From Bacteroidota bacterium (lineage in GTDB: Bacteria > Bacteroidota > Bacteroidia > Bacteroidales > BM520), in assembly GCA_002748065.1 (NCBI GenBank), contig PDRJ01000036.1, positions 1-54,994 of the forward strand: 54,994 nucleotides of DNA, given 5' to 3'. The position numbers and the translations under genes were made by a program. Below are positions 41,823 through 50,132 of the stretch, piece after piece. The stretch's first letter is position 1, and each line of letters starts with the position of its first letter. The notes under the pieces were generated by a model. The model searched no databases, was not told the DNA's origin, and saw only the letters and a list, made by a program, of their open reading frames with translations.

Positions 41823-42608
41823 CTATTCACGTTTATCATCTTCTTGCACGCGCGGAGTCCAAACCACCTTTCCACGACACAGCTCTCCACCATCTTCTTC
41901 CCGAAAGATTGCATATTTCCGCACCATTCCATCAACCACTCTCCCCACACGTACGGAGGCCTCAGCGGTGACCTCTTTAAAGAAGTTAAGTTCCGCCCCG
42001 GACACCCGATAATCGGCTCGAAATGCCGCACTCTCTTCATCCAGAAAACGAACCAGATAACTCACATTATTCATGTGTTTATTCACATCCATCTCACTAT
42101 ACCTTATGGGAGAATAGTCGGAGAATAGAGGCTCAACAAGGGGTTTTATCTTTTTTAATACGCCCGGAAACACCTGCTCTCCTTGCAGCGGGAATTGTAA
42201 TGCCAAATCGCTATTACGCTGCACTTGTCGACTATCTGCCCCCACAATCACCCAGGTACCTGTTCCAATGGCACGCAACACTCCTTTCTGATCAAACACC
42301 TGCCAATCGCGAAAAAACTGTATCCCATCCGTGCCCCTCGACCAAGTGGTTACCGTAAGGCGTTCGCCCCACTTCACAGGAGAGCCGAGAACCTCCACTT
42401 TCAAGCGGGTAAGTGCCCAAAAACTATTCCGGGACGCCATAAGATGATCCCAACCAATCCCCATACGATGGCTATGAAACCACGCGGACTCCTGCATAAG
42501 AAAAAACAGGGAAGAGACCCGCAGTTGGGAATAGGGGTCACAATGGTAACTTAACACCTCATAATCACGGGTGTAAGAAGGTATTACTCCGTTGTTTGTT
42601 CTTTCCAC
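41823..42608 (-). CDS. Acyl-ACP thioesterase (FatA/FatB-like)
   Basis: A 261-residue double hot-dog protein, opened by a GTG at 42606-42608 because no ATG occurs until residue 38. It hydrolyses acyl-ACP to free fatty acid, ending chain elongation. The C-terminal hot-dog carries the plant FatB-like active site D174-V-N176-K-H178 ('SEMDVNKHMNNVSYLVRFLDE'). The N-terminal domain has 'SAWFHSHRMGIGWD' and 'FWALTRLKVEV'. Its -7 box lies only four bases before the start, so the message may begin at the GTG. It leads the transcript containing SpmAB and perhaps Ldh. Confidence 0.87.
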   Translation of the reverse strand: MERTNNGVIPSYTRDYEVLSYHCDPYSQLRVSSLFFLMQESAWFHSHRMGIGWDHLMASRNSFWALTRLKVEVLGSPVKWGERLTVTTWSRGTDGIQFFRDWQVFDQKGVLRAIGTGTWVIVGADSRQVQRNSDLALQFPLQGEQVFPGVLKKIKPLVEPLFSDYSPIRYSEMDVNKHMNNVSYLVRFLDEESAAFRADYRVSGAELNFFKEVTAEASVRVGRVVDGMVRKYAIFREEDGGELCRGKVVWTPRVQEDDKRE

Positions 42609-42612
42609 AAAA

Positions 42613-42620
42613 CAAAGATA
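42613..42620 (-). promoter_or_regulatory. -7 box TATCTTTG four bases before the thioesterase GTG
   Basis: TATCTTTG-TTTT-GTG on the minus strand. A preceding terminator at 42642-42665 shows that the upstream transcript ends just before it. Confidence 0.55.
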
Positions 42621-42641
42621 ACAGATCGCGGGAAAACAAAA

Positions 42642-42665
42642 AACCCCCGACGGAAATCGGGGGTT
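42642..42665 (-). terminator. Rho-independent terminator after the PPAD-like gene
   Basis: AACCCCCGA and TCGGGGGTT form a 9-bp stem around a six-base loop, followed on the minus strand by a T-rich tail. It lies 16 bases after the stop of the leftward gene at 42681. Confidence 0.9.
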
Positions 42666-42680
42666 AGAAAATGATCATTT

Positions 42681-44366
42681 CTAATGAGAGAGAACAAACT
42701 TGCCAGACAGGGTATGGGTACCGGAAGTCAAGGTGTAGCAATAGATTCCCGAAGGTAGGTCGCCCACAAAGAATCGCAAATTATGTCTTCCTGCGCTATA
42801 ATGTGCCTTCACCGGCGACTGCACCACCTCTCCCAAAGGGTTGCTCAACACCACAGAGACCGTGGATGACGCATCCAACATAAAGGCGATATTGACCATC
42901 TCATGTGCCGGGTTCGGATAACATAAAACGCCTCCCTCAAAGATTTCATGGGAGCCAATTCCCACGGGATCTCCCGCATAAAACTTATGGGGATCCGAAG
43001 CGCCAATATAGGGATGCTCTTCACTTCGTCCCGACATATCAGCGGCATGGATAAAATACTCCACCTTCGTTCCCTCTTCGCCAACGGGAAGCGTCACCGC
43101 ATAGCGACGATCCCCCTGAAATACCATTGCAAGGGTATCCCACGCACCTCCATTGGTACGGTACACAGCGTAGACAGAGTCAGCATATACTTCATGATCA
43201 CCATAAGAGGTGATATCAACAGCCACCTCATAGCCACCTTGAAGAGGCTGTACGCCAACCACCGGCAAATGGTGAAGGTAAAGCATCTCTCTATCGGCAA
43301 TCTCATGAGTACGACAGTGCAACGCATCCGTATTCTCCCAAGAACCAAAAGACACCCCAATGATCTCATAACCGGGCATAGCTGCCTCATAAGTGGCAAT
43401 GGCATCGTCGTCCCACTGGCTACCACTCATGGGAATAAAGACCTTTCTATTCACAATCAAACAGTTGGTATAGGGTGTTGCAGGAGAACCTCCCGGCGTA
43501 TAGACACGATACACCCGATAGGGCTCTCCATAGGGACTATCGGTATTGGCAAAATACTCAGCAACCGCCTCAAAATCTTCATAACGATAATCGGTCTCAG
43601 GAACTTGGCCTATCATAATCTTATCGGGTGCCAAATACTTCCCCCAACAATCAATATGTTTAATATAATCTCCCAATGGATCGGAAGTTACATGGTACTG
43701 CTCGATACCCAGGTACTCCATCATCAAATCATCGATATCCTGATGCGACAGCGAGGGGTTCTCTTCCCATATCAAATCGGTAGAAGCCGCATTCCCGTAA
43801 CCGTCACACATGTAGTTTCCTCCGGTATGTGCAAGGTTCATATTATAGTAGGAGACCCCCAAATGAGCGGCCACATGAATAGGAATTTGATTATCGTTGG
43901 GACGGGGACGGTTATAGGTAAAATTCACAATACCCACCTCATCGTTACCATCAGCGATAAACCAAGGGCCATAGTCACGAGTCCAGTAGCTATCGGAATT
44001 GGCATGGATAAACTCACAATGTTCTAAGTTCACGCCATTGGAAGTATATTCCGTACGAACATTATCCTCTTGTGTTGCATTTTGGACCACCGTAATCACC
44101 TTACAATCATCCGCAATCTCTTTGATTAAGGTCACAGGAATCCCAAAGGGATAGCGCACCAGAATCGCCTCCGTAGGCTCAAACTCAGCAATATTCCTCA
44201 CCGGAGCTGTAGGCGCTTCCGTGGGAACAAAATCTTTCCCTATCTCATGCCAACGGGCACGCTCCTCGGGAGAGGGGATATGGGTCAACTTACTCTTCTC
44301 CTGAGCATTCACGAAAAGAGAGAACAACAAAAGGAGGGAGAGGAGACTCCCCAAAGAAATTTTCAT
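42681..44366 (-). CDS. PPAD-like secreted peptidylarginine deiminase with T9SS sorting domain
   Basis: The product is 561 residues from the ATG at 44366 (P. gingivalis PPAD is 556). A signal peptide (1-21) leads a pentein catalytic domain to about 360. PPAD active-site residues recalled from the literature all have counterparts: Trp128, Asp131, Arg153/Arg155 ('YNRPRPND'), Tyr234, His237, Asp239 ('YIKHIDCWG'), Asn301 ('TPYTNCL') and nucleophile Cys351 ('DALHCRTHE'). The Arg pair binds the C-terminal carboxylate in PPAD, so preference for C-terminal Arg is predicted. An Ig-like domain (about 370-460) and a T9SS C-terminal domain ('LCYPNPAHEMVNIAF', last 80 residues) follow. It deiminates arginine to citrulline outside the cell. 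Agmatine deiminases share the family but are cytoplasmic and lack the tail. Confidence 0.87.
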   Translation of the reverse strand: MKISLGSLLSLLLLFSLFVNAQEKSKLTHIPSPEERARWHEIGKDFVPTEAPTAPVRNIAEFEPTEAILVRYPFGIPVTLIKEIADDCKVITVVQNATQEDNVRTEYTSNGVNLEHCEFIHANSDSYWTRDYGPWFIADGNDEVGIVNFTYNRPRPNDNQIPIHVAAHLGVSYYNMNLAHTGGNYMCDGYGNAASTDLIWEENPSLSHQDIDDLMMEYLGIEQYHVTSDPLGDYIKHIDCWGKYLAPDKIMIGQVPETDYRYEDFEAVAEYFANTDSPYGEPYRVYRVYTPGGSPATPYTNCLIVNRKVFIPMSGSQWDDDAIATYEAAMPGYEIIGVSFGSWENTDALHCRTHEIADREMLYLHHLPVVGVQPLQGGYEVAVDITSYGDHEVYADSVYAVYRTNGGAWDTLAMVFQGDRRYAVTLPVGEEGTKVEYFIHAADMSGRSEEHPYIGASDPHKFYAGDPVGIGSHEIFEGGVLCYPNPAHEMVNIAFMLDASSTVSVVLSNPLGEVVQSPVKAHYSAGRHNLRFFVGDLPSGIYCYTLTSGTHTLSGKFVLSH

Positions 44367-44482
44367 AACATCTACTATTTTGGGATCAACCACACTGCCC
44401 CGATTAGTCTTAATCCACACCATAACCTGCGAAGAGGGGGGAAGGATGAACCATGCGGATTAATACAAAGGCGTGATTACGT

Positions 44483-44908
44483 TTATCTTTTTATGTACTT
44501 TGTTGTAAACTTACCTAACTTCGACTCCTCTTTGAGGATCAAAACCTCCTCGGAGATCTCTTCAAACTTAATCTGACTCTCCTGCTTGGTATCGATAAAG
44601 GTAGCCTTCAAGATCAAACTATCATTATCCATCACCCAGTTTGCACTTCGCGCGCCAACAGGCGAGACAATATCCATTTGGCCATTATCACTCACGATAA
44701 AATAGACCTGTTTTTGCACATTTAAAGCCTGCTCTATAAGCTCTTTCTGCTCTTGGTCAAAAATCTCTGAGATAATGGTGTCCACTTTCCATGTACCCAC
44801 GATCATCTCTTCCGGTTTGGGGCGCATGCAGGAGACAACAGCCATGAAAGCCACCGCAAGAACCCCCCATAGTAGCAGGGTACTGTATTTGCTTTGCATC
44901 ATTTTCAA
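44483..44908 (-). CDS. Small lipocalin-like lipoprotein
   Basis: 141 residues, with a signal peptide and lipobox (VVSC, Cys27). The remainder starts with 'EEMIVGTWKVD', the lipocalin-like GxW motif common in small Bacteroidota lipoproteins, and continues as an amphipathic beta-rich domain ('YFIVSDNGQMDIVS', 'WVMDNDSLILKATF'). A ligand-binding or envelope role is possible, but function is unknown. One of several Met in the first four codons is the start. It lies between the PPAD-like gene and the large Asp-box gene, each of which has its own terminator. Confidence 0.75.
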   Translation of the reverse strand: MKMMQSKYSTLLLWGVLAVAFMAVVSCMRPKPEEMIVGTWKVDTIISEIFDQEQKELIEQALNVQKQVYFIVSDNGQMDIVSPVGARSANWVMDNDSLILKATFIDTKQESQIKFEEISEEVLILKEESKLGKFTTKYIKR

Positions 44909-44944
44909 TCTTTAAATAGGAAACACTTATTTTATACACAAAAA

Positions 44945-44977
44945 GGACCCCGGTAAACCAATGGGTACCGGGGTTCC
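44945..44977 (-). terminator. Rho-independent terminator after the Asp-box protein gene
   Basis: ACCCCGGTA and TACCGGGGT form a 9-bp stem, extended by GG/CC with a one-base bulge; on the minus strand TTTTTGTG follows. Confidence 0.85.
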
Positions 44978-44987
44978 TCTAATCGAA

Positions 44988-47900
44988 TTAACGATTTATT
45001 ACGATTTTTACAGGGTAGGTGTTCTCCGCAGTTTTCAGGGTCAACAGATATACACCATCCACCAAATGGGTAAGATCCAGTTTTTCATGGTAGGATCCCC
45101 GTATGGTTCCCAGGCCTATCTCTTGTATCAGCACATTTCGGTTATCCCTAATCTCCACGCGATAGTCTTCTGCCTTTTTCGCATTAAGGCTAATGTTTAA
45201 TATACCATTTGTGGGGTTAGGATAGATCTTCAAACCGATGGCTTCGGCAAAATCATCCAAACCACTACAATCCTTGATGGTGATCACGATCTCATCCTCG
45301 GTTACACAGGAGAACTCATTGGTCACAGTCACGGTAATGGTCTTCATACCGCTGAAGCCCACTCCGGTGGAGTCCACCTCGATGGTCTGTGTGGTTTCTC
45401 CTGTAGACCAACTGTAGGTACTTCCTTCACTTCCCGCATCCAATAGGATCGTATGGTTATGGCAGATGGTCTGATCTTCCCCGAGCTCTACCTGGGGACG
45501 TGGATTTACGGTCAACTGTACCACACCTTCACCTTCGTTTGTACAACCCTGAGCATCAACCACCTCTGAGATAGCATAATCAAGCGTTTCTGTAGGTGTA
45601 TAATAGTAACTAAATGAACTCTCCGTAACCTCAACGATCTCCCCATCAGTGGTAGAAAGTGTCCAGGGAGCCACACCGGTCAATTCGATAGAAAGAGAAA
45701 GGCTATCGCCAATACAGAGCTCGCTATCTGCTCCAGAGAGCAGTGCAGTAGGTAATGCATGAATAGAGAGCAACTGGCTCAACGTAAGATCCTCACAACC
45801 CTCCAGAGCCACAAATGTTGCGGTAAGCGTTACTTCGCCATTCTCCTGATCCATGGTTCCGGGCGTATACTGAGGCATCAAGATAGAGGCATCATCAAAG
45901 GCACCATCTCCATCGGTACTCCACAACACCTCAGCATAGTGCATAGCATCCACATCACTCACAGTGTATACGTCACCGGCACAGATGTTACCCTCTTCGG
46001 GCATAAGAGCCTCCAGAGCCGGGCTAATGGTAAGAACCGCCACATCAGAAGCCGTAATTGCAGGGCCAATAACCGTCATGGTAAGTGTCACCATACCGGC
46101 GTCCATATCTTCCTGAGAAGGCGTATAAGTGGGATTCACCAGGGTCGCATCATCAAACATACCGGTACCGGTGGTCTCCCAAAGAATCTCATCGAAATAA
46201 GTGGCGTTGGCCCCTTCCAGGATCACCGAAGTGAGCTCACAAGTCCCCAAATCTTCTCCCGCATAAGCACTGGTCACCCGCAAGGGGGGAAGGATAATAT
46301 AATCAATCCAGGCACAATCCATACCACCGGATACAGACATGTCCTTTTCATAGGTCCACCTAAAATTATGCTCTCCTTCGGTCACAGGGAAGGTAGCTTC
46401 ACTCCAGTCTTCCTCTCCGGACCATTGTCCTACCACTTGGCCATCGATATAGAATTTCAGATGGTCATAAGATTGCTCACTACTTACCTTATAGAAGAAG
46501 GATATTTCATCATCGCGGGCTACCGCATAATCTAAAGAGAGCTCTGCGGACTGCTGATCATTAATGGCGTCGGATTTAAGCGCATAGATTCCTTCATAAA
46601 CAGGATCTTCCACCAAACTCCACTCTCCTTGCCCGGAGAACTGCCAATCGAAGCTGGAGAAATCACCGGATTCCCAGTCTTCAACCACCAGGCCGATAAG
46701 GTGGAGATACGATTTTTCAACCTCATAAGCACCGCCTTCCAGATGAAGGATAAACTCAGCAGAGGTCCCAACAGGTGTAGCGGGGTCGGCCGTTACGGAG
46801 TAGATCACAGAAACCACCTCTCCAGCATCCAACAGCTCGATCTCCGCCTCATCCGTATTCAGGGTGACGAAATTAGAAGGACACACAAGAGAAGCCACCA
46901 CATTTTCAAGGGAGAAGGCTCCTTCGTTGGAGACCTCAAAAGCGATCTCTACGGTCTCTCCTGCATCAAGTCTTCCGTTACCGTTACCGGTAGGGTCATC
47001 TATCGACATCCCACCTGCCACCATCTCCGGTGCAGAAACAGGAAGGGAGAAGTTACTAACCATGGTCGTATCATTATCATCCACCGCAGTAAGAGTGAAT
47101 ATAATTCGTTCTTCATTGGGCACATTGTCGGCCAATGAAACAGAAAATGCATCGGTCACCGTAAGTTCATCACCCGATTCCAAGTCACCAAAAGAGGCCT
47201 CTGCCTGAAGAATTTCCACGTAGGGGTTCTCCGAAGAGAGCGTCACGTTCACCCCATAACCAGGTGTATCCCCAATATTTTTCATGGTCATGTGCAGAGA
47301 GGCAGACTCCTCATAGTCGAGATGACCATTACCATTTCCTTCAACGGTATCATTAACCAATACATCCACGTAGGTCACCCAGGGTTGATCCGGCGGAGGA
47401 CCCAACTCAAAAGGAGAAACAAAGGTCATATGGTAGCCAAGACGGTTATCAGGCCATACAGGATAAACCATTCGGTCGCGCGAAGCAATTCCCAGATAGT
47501 CTCCCATATATTCGGCGGCAAGACCAGGGATAGGGGTGGGTGTAAAAGCCACATCACTCACCCTAAAATCTTCCCAATTCTGGCCACCGTCAACGGAAGT
47601 CGCACAAAAAGTCTCCACCTCTGATGATCCCACATTGCGATCATCATAGAAAATTACGGCAACATTCCCGTACACAGGGTCGGAAGTAATCCATGGCAGG
47701 TAGTGCTCTTTTCCCTGTCCCATCTCATCCTGGTTAACACGAATGGGGGTTCCAAAGGTCTCTCCCTGATCCGTTGAAATGGCCACATATACATCAATGT
47801 CAGGACCATTATTTACACCGGGAACACCAATATTGGCCCAACAGATATAAATATTTCCACTGTTGGTACCATTGGAAATATCCACAGCCATTACCGGGAA

Positions 47901-48929
47901 TGAGTTCACCCTCATCTCTTTGGATGTTTCCGTAGTACGAATACCTCTGATATTGCTAATGATCCTACGAGGCGCATCCCAAGTCTCTCCTCCATCAAAA
48001 GAGCGTGCCATGGCGATGGCGCTCTCGTCACTCGGCCAAGAATCATAGATTGCCCATACGGCATAAACCTCACCATTGGGACCAGTCTGTATGTTGACTC
48101 CTTGGTTATGGCTTCCGGCGTTCACTCCATTGGAGATATTGATGGCGGCCTCCCAGGATTCACCATTGGTCGTCGATCGCGAGATCTCAATCTCCCGGTC
48201 GTTAGCACCACCAAAATTTGTCCAGGCGTTGTAAAGGTTTCCTTCGTAAGGACTTGACAAGCTATTGTCAATCCACATGTGGTTTTTATCCAACATGGAT
48301 CCCCATCCACCGGGAGAAGAGGCTACCAACACCGGTATCCATGTCATCCCTCCATCATCGCTATAGGAGATTCCTTGTCCTCCACTGGAGTGAATGAATC
48401 CAACGAACATCCGTCCGTCACGATTGATGGCAGTGGTAGGGTCACCCGTATTTCCTCCTCCGGCACCCTGAATGGATCCACCCCAGGTAACGGCCCCGTC
48501 CAACGAATAGAAGTAGTTGGCACCAAAGAGGCTTCCCACGGGATTCTCTGTGGAGTTATTAGACTGGAGTATCCGGTTTTTATCGTTAGGATCCACAAAG
48601 ATGGAGTTCTCTGTCTGTGTACTGTTCTCACTCGTTACCGGCACATCAGGCGAATCATCCACCACCAACCGTGATCCGGTAATCATGGATCCCCGGCGGG
48701 TCGCCTTAGGAATACGCGTTTCCGGAGCTACTGGAACCAGCCCCTCATGGGCCAGACGACGCCAATAACTCATATTATCGATACGCGTATCGATGGTCGG
48801 CTTGTCAGGAATCCCCGACTCAGGGGTATACATAGTCTTCTTTTTCTTACTCTGCGCCTGCACTTGCAGAGCAGCTGACGTAATTGCCACCGTAGCTACG
48901 CACAGCAGCACTATTCTAAATAATCTCAT
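44988..48929 (-). CDS. Large secreted Asp-box (BNR) beta-propeller protein with T9SS sorting domain
   Basis: A 1313-residue protein. Signal peptide (1-25). Residues about 85-530 form a sialidase-like six-bladed propeller with Asp-boxes SxDGGxTW: 'SLDGAVTWG', 'SDDGGMTWI', 'STTNGESWE', 'SFDGGETWD', 'STDQGETFG', 'SVDGGQNWE'. No FRIP motif or sialidase active site is visible, so sugar binding or another hydrolase is more likely than a true sialidase. Two calcium-type modules ('EGNGNGHLDYEESA', 'TGNGNGRLDAGETV') follow. A MAM-like/cleaved-adhesin-type domain ('VVEDWESGDFSSFDWQFSGQ') sits at about 765-900. Ig/PKD-like repeats run to about 1225, then a type A T9SS signal ('LKIYPNPTNGILNISL'). The -7 box TATTTTTG lies at 48948-48955. 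Confidence 0.87.
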   Translation of the reverse strand: MRLFRIVLLCVATVAITSAALQVQAQSKKKKTMYTPESGIPDKPTIDTRIDNMSYWRRLAHEGLVPVAPETRIPKATRRGSMITGSRLVVDDSPDVPVTSENSTQTENSIFVDPNDKNRILQSNNSTENPVGSLFGANYFYSLDGAVTWGGSIQGAGGGNTGDPTTAINRDGRMFVGFIHSSGGQGISYSDDGGMTWIPVLVASSPGGWGSMLDKNHMWIDNSLSSPYEGNLYNAWTNFGGANDREIEISRSTTNGESWEAAINISNGVNAGSHNQGVNIQTGPNGEVYAVWAIYDSWPSDESAIAMARSFDGGETWDAPRRIISNIRGIRTTETSKEMRVNSFPVMAVDISNGTNSGNIYICWANIGVPGVNNGPDIDVYVAISTDQGETFGTPIRVNQDEMGQGKEHYLPWITSDPVYGNVAVIFYDDRNVGSSEVETFCATSVDGGQNWEDFRVSDVAFTPTPIPGLAAEYMGDYLGIASRDRMVYPVWPDNRLGYHMTFVSPFELGPPPDQPWVTYVDVLVNDTVEGNGNGHLDYEESASLHMTMKNIGDTPGYGVNVTLSSENPYVEILQAEASFGDLESGDELTVTDAFSVSLADNVPNEERIIFTLTAVDDNDTTMVSNFSLPVSAPEMVAGGMSIDDPTGNGNGRLDAGETVEIAFEVSNEGAFSLENVVASLVCPSNFVTLNTDEAEIELLDAGEVVSVIYSVTADPATPVGTSAEFILHLEGGAYEVEKSYLHLIGLVVEDWESGDFSSFDWQFSGQGEWSLVEDPVYEGIYALKSDAINDQQSAELSLDYAVARDDEISFFYKVSSEQSYDHLKFYIDGQVVGQWSGEEDWSEATFPVTEGEHNFRWTYEKDMSVSGGMDCAWIDYIILPPLRVTSAYAGEDLGTCELTSVILEGANATYFDEILWETTGTGMFDDATLVNPTYTPSQEDMDAGMVTLTMTVIGPAITASDVAVLTISPALEALMPEEGNICAGDVYTVSDVDAMHYAEVLWSTDGDGAFDDASILMPQYTPGTMDQENGEVTLTATFVALEGCEDLTLSQLLSIHALPTALLSGADSELCIGDSLSLSIELTGVAPWTLSTTDGEIVEVTESSFSYYYTPTETLDYAISEVVDAQGCTNEGEGVVQLTVNPRPQVELGEDQTICHNHTILLDAGSEGSTYSWSTGETTQTIEVDSTGVGFSGMKTITVTVTNEFSCVTEDEIVITIKDCSGLDDFAEAIGLKIYPNPTNGILNISLNAKKAEDYRVEIRDNRNVLIQEIGLGTIRGSYHEKLDLTHLVDGVYLLTLKTAENTYPVKIVINR

Positions 48930-48947
48930 CGTGTATAGGGTTTAATT

Positions 48948-48955
48948 CAAAAATA
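48948..48955 (-). promoter_or_regulatory. -7 box TATTTTTG for the Asp-box protein gene
   Basis: A perfect TAnnTTTG on the minus strand, 19 bases from the ATG at 48929; no -33 TTG in the right window. Confidence 0.45.
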
Positions 48956-49093
48956 CAACACTACAATAAAGCGCGCAGCCGCACGTAACCCGATATTAGG
49001 ATGCGACACACCACGCCCACTTGTTCTCAAATGGACGGTAAAAGTAAGAAAAGTATTTGATACGCAATAAAAAAAGAAGAAATATCACTGCTT

Positions 49094-50113
49094 CTACGCT
49101 GGATCCGTGATTTTAAGCGTGTAAAGAATGGCCTCAAGCTGTAAAAGTTCATTTCGTTTATTTTGCCCAGGAGCATACAAGAAAGCATCCAGGTGGATAA
49201 TACGATTATTCTTCTCATCCACAATAGCATAGTGCAAGAAGGGGCCTCCCATGTAGTCTTTCACCGTCTCCCAAAGTCCACGCAACTCCATCGCATAGAA
49301 TCCGTTAAACGCAATGGGATACGACGACACAGGGAACTTATCCGTCACCACCTGCATATAACTCTCCGGAAGATCTCCCGGAATGTGGTCAAAAGTAATG
49401 ATATCCCTAAGCCGCACAATTGCCTGTTTATCAAGCTGAACCGTATCCTCATATGGTTCGGTATAGACTAATATGCCATAGTCTATCTTCGGTGTTTTAC
49501 GCCATAACCAGGCAAAGTTTTCAGCCTCTTTTGCCACCTGAAAACCGTTGGGTAGCGTCAATGTAAGACCAAACTTCTCTTGAAGAAAATGCGCCATTTT
49601 GCCATCTCGCTGCCCATAAAAGAAGCGGTTGATCCGGATGCGCTCAGCCTCCACATAAGCCTTATATATCAACTCTTTATGTGTATCAAACAGTGTCATA
49701 AAATCGGCCTCATTGCGTATCCTAAAACGAAAAATCCGCTGTGGTTTTGAATACTTATCCTCCACCCGCTCCAACTTAGACGTATTGGTAGGGTCCACCA
49801 CCACCTGAAGCACATTACGATGATTTTGAAACATGGAATTTTTATCAAATGTCTCCTGCGTAATATGAGGGGTCGTGTAAAGGGGTTCTCCCTGATTAAT
49901 GGTACTATCAAGCTGACTAAAATGGGTACGGATAGTCTCTCCGATAGCCCCCTCCCAGACCTTTGTTCCACAAACCACAAGCATCTCATAGGTAGCGCCC
50001 GAAGAGCCCGGCTTCTCAAGCAGTTTATTGCGCCTCTCTTTGCCCACCTCTCCACAAGAAGAGAGCATAACAAGCAATGATAACGCCATGAAAAAAGGAA
50101 TAAATCTCTTCAT
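49094..50113 (-). CDS. DUF4837 lipoprotein
   Basis: 339 residues, with a signal peptide and lipobox (LSSC, Cys20). The rest matches DUF4837: 'SSGATYEMLVVCGTKVWEGAIG', 'EPLYTTPHITQETF', 'FGLTLTLPNGFQVAKEAENFAWL' and 'LRGLWETVKDYMGGPFLHYAI'. The family is restricted to Bacteroidota and its role is unknown. The gene follows the MltD-like gene after 19 bp in the same direction, so a joint role in the cell envelope is plausible. A short T-rich hairpin after the stop (near 49073-49092) may terminate transcription. Confidence 0.83.
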   Translation of the reverse strand: MKRFIPFFMALSLLVMLSSCGEVGKERRNKLLEKPGSSGATYEMLVVCGTKVWEGAIGETIRTHFSQLDSTINQGEPLYTTPHITQETFDKNSMFQNHRNVLQVVVDPTNTSKLERVEDKYSKPQRIFRFRIRNEADFMTLFDTHKELIYKAYVEAERIRINRFFYGQRDGKMAHFLQEKFGLTLTLPNGFQVAKEAENFAWLWRKTPKIDYGILVYTEPYEDTVQLDKQAIVRLRDIITFDHIPGDLPESYMQVVTDKFPVSSYPIAFNGFYAMELRGLWETVKDYMGGPFLHYAIVDEKNNRIIHLDAFLYAPGQNKRNELLQLEAILYTLKITDPA

Positions 50114-50132
50114 TATTCAACAGTTCTATAAT

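Noticed and set aside
42948..44027. 359-codon plus-strand frame opposite the PPAD-like gene
   Set aside because: His/Ile-rich shadow; the PPAD-like frame has the full active site.
44988..48929. Canonical sialidase
   Set aside because: Asp-boxes are present, but neither FRIP nor the catalytic Arg triad/Tyr pattern could be seen.
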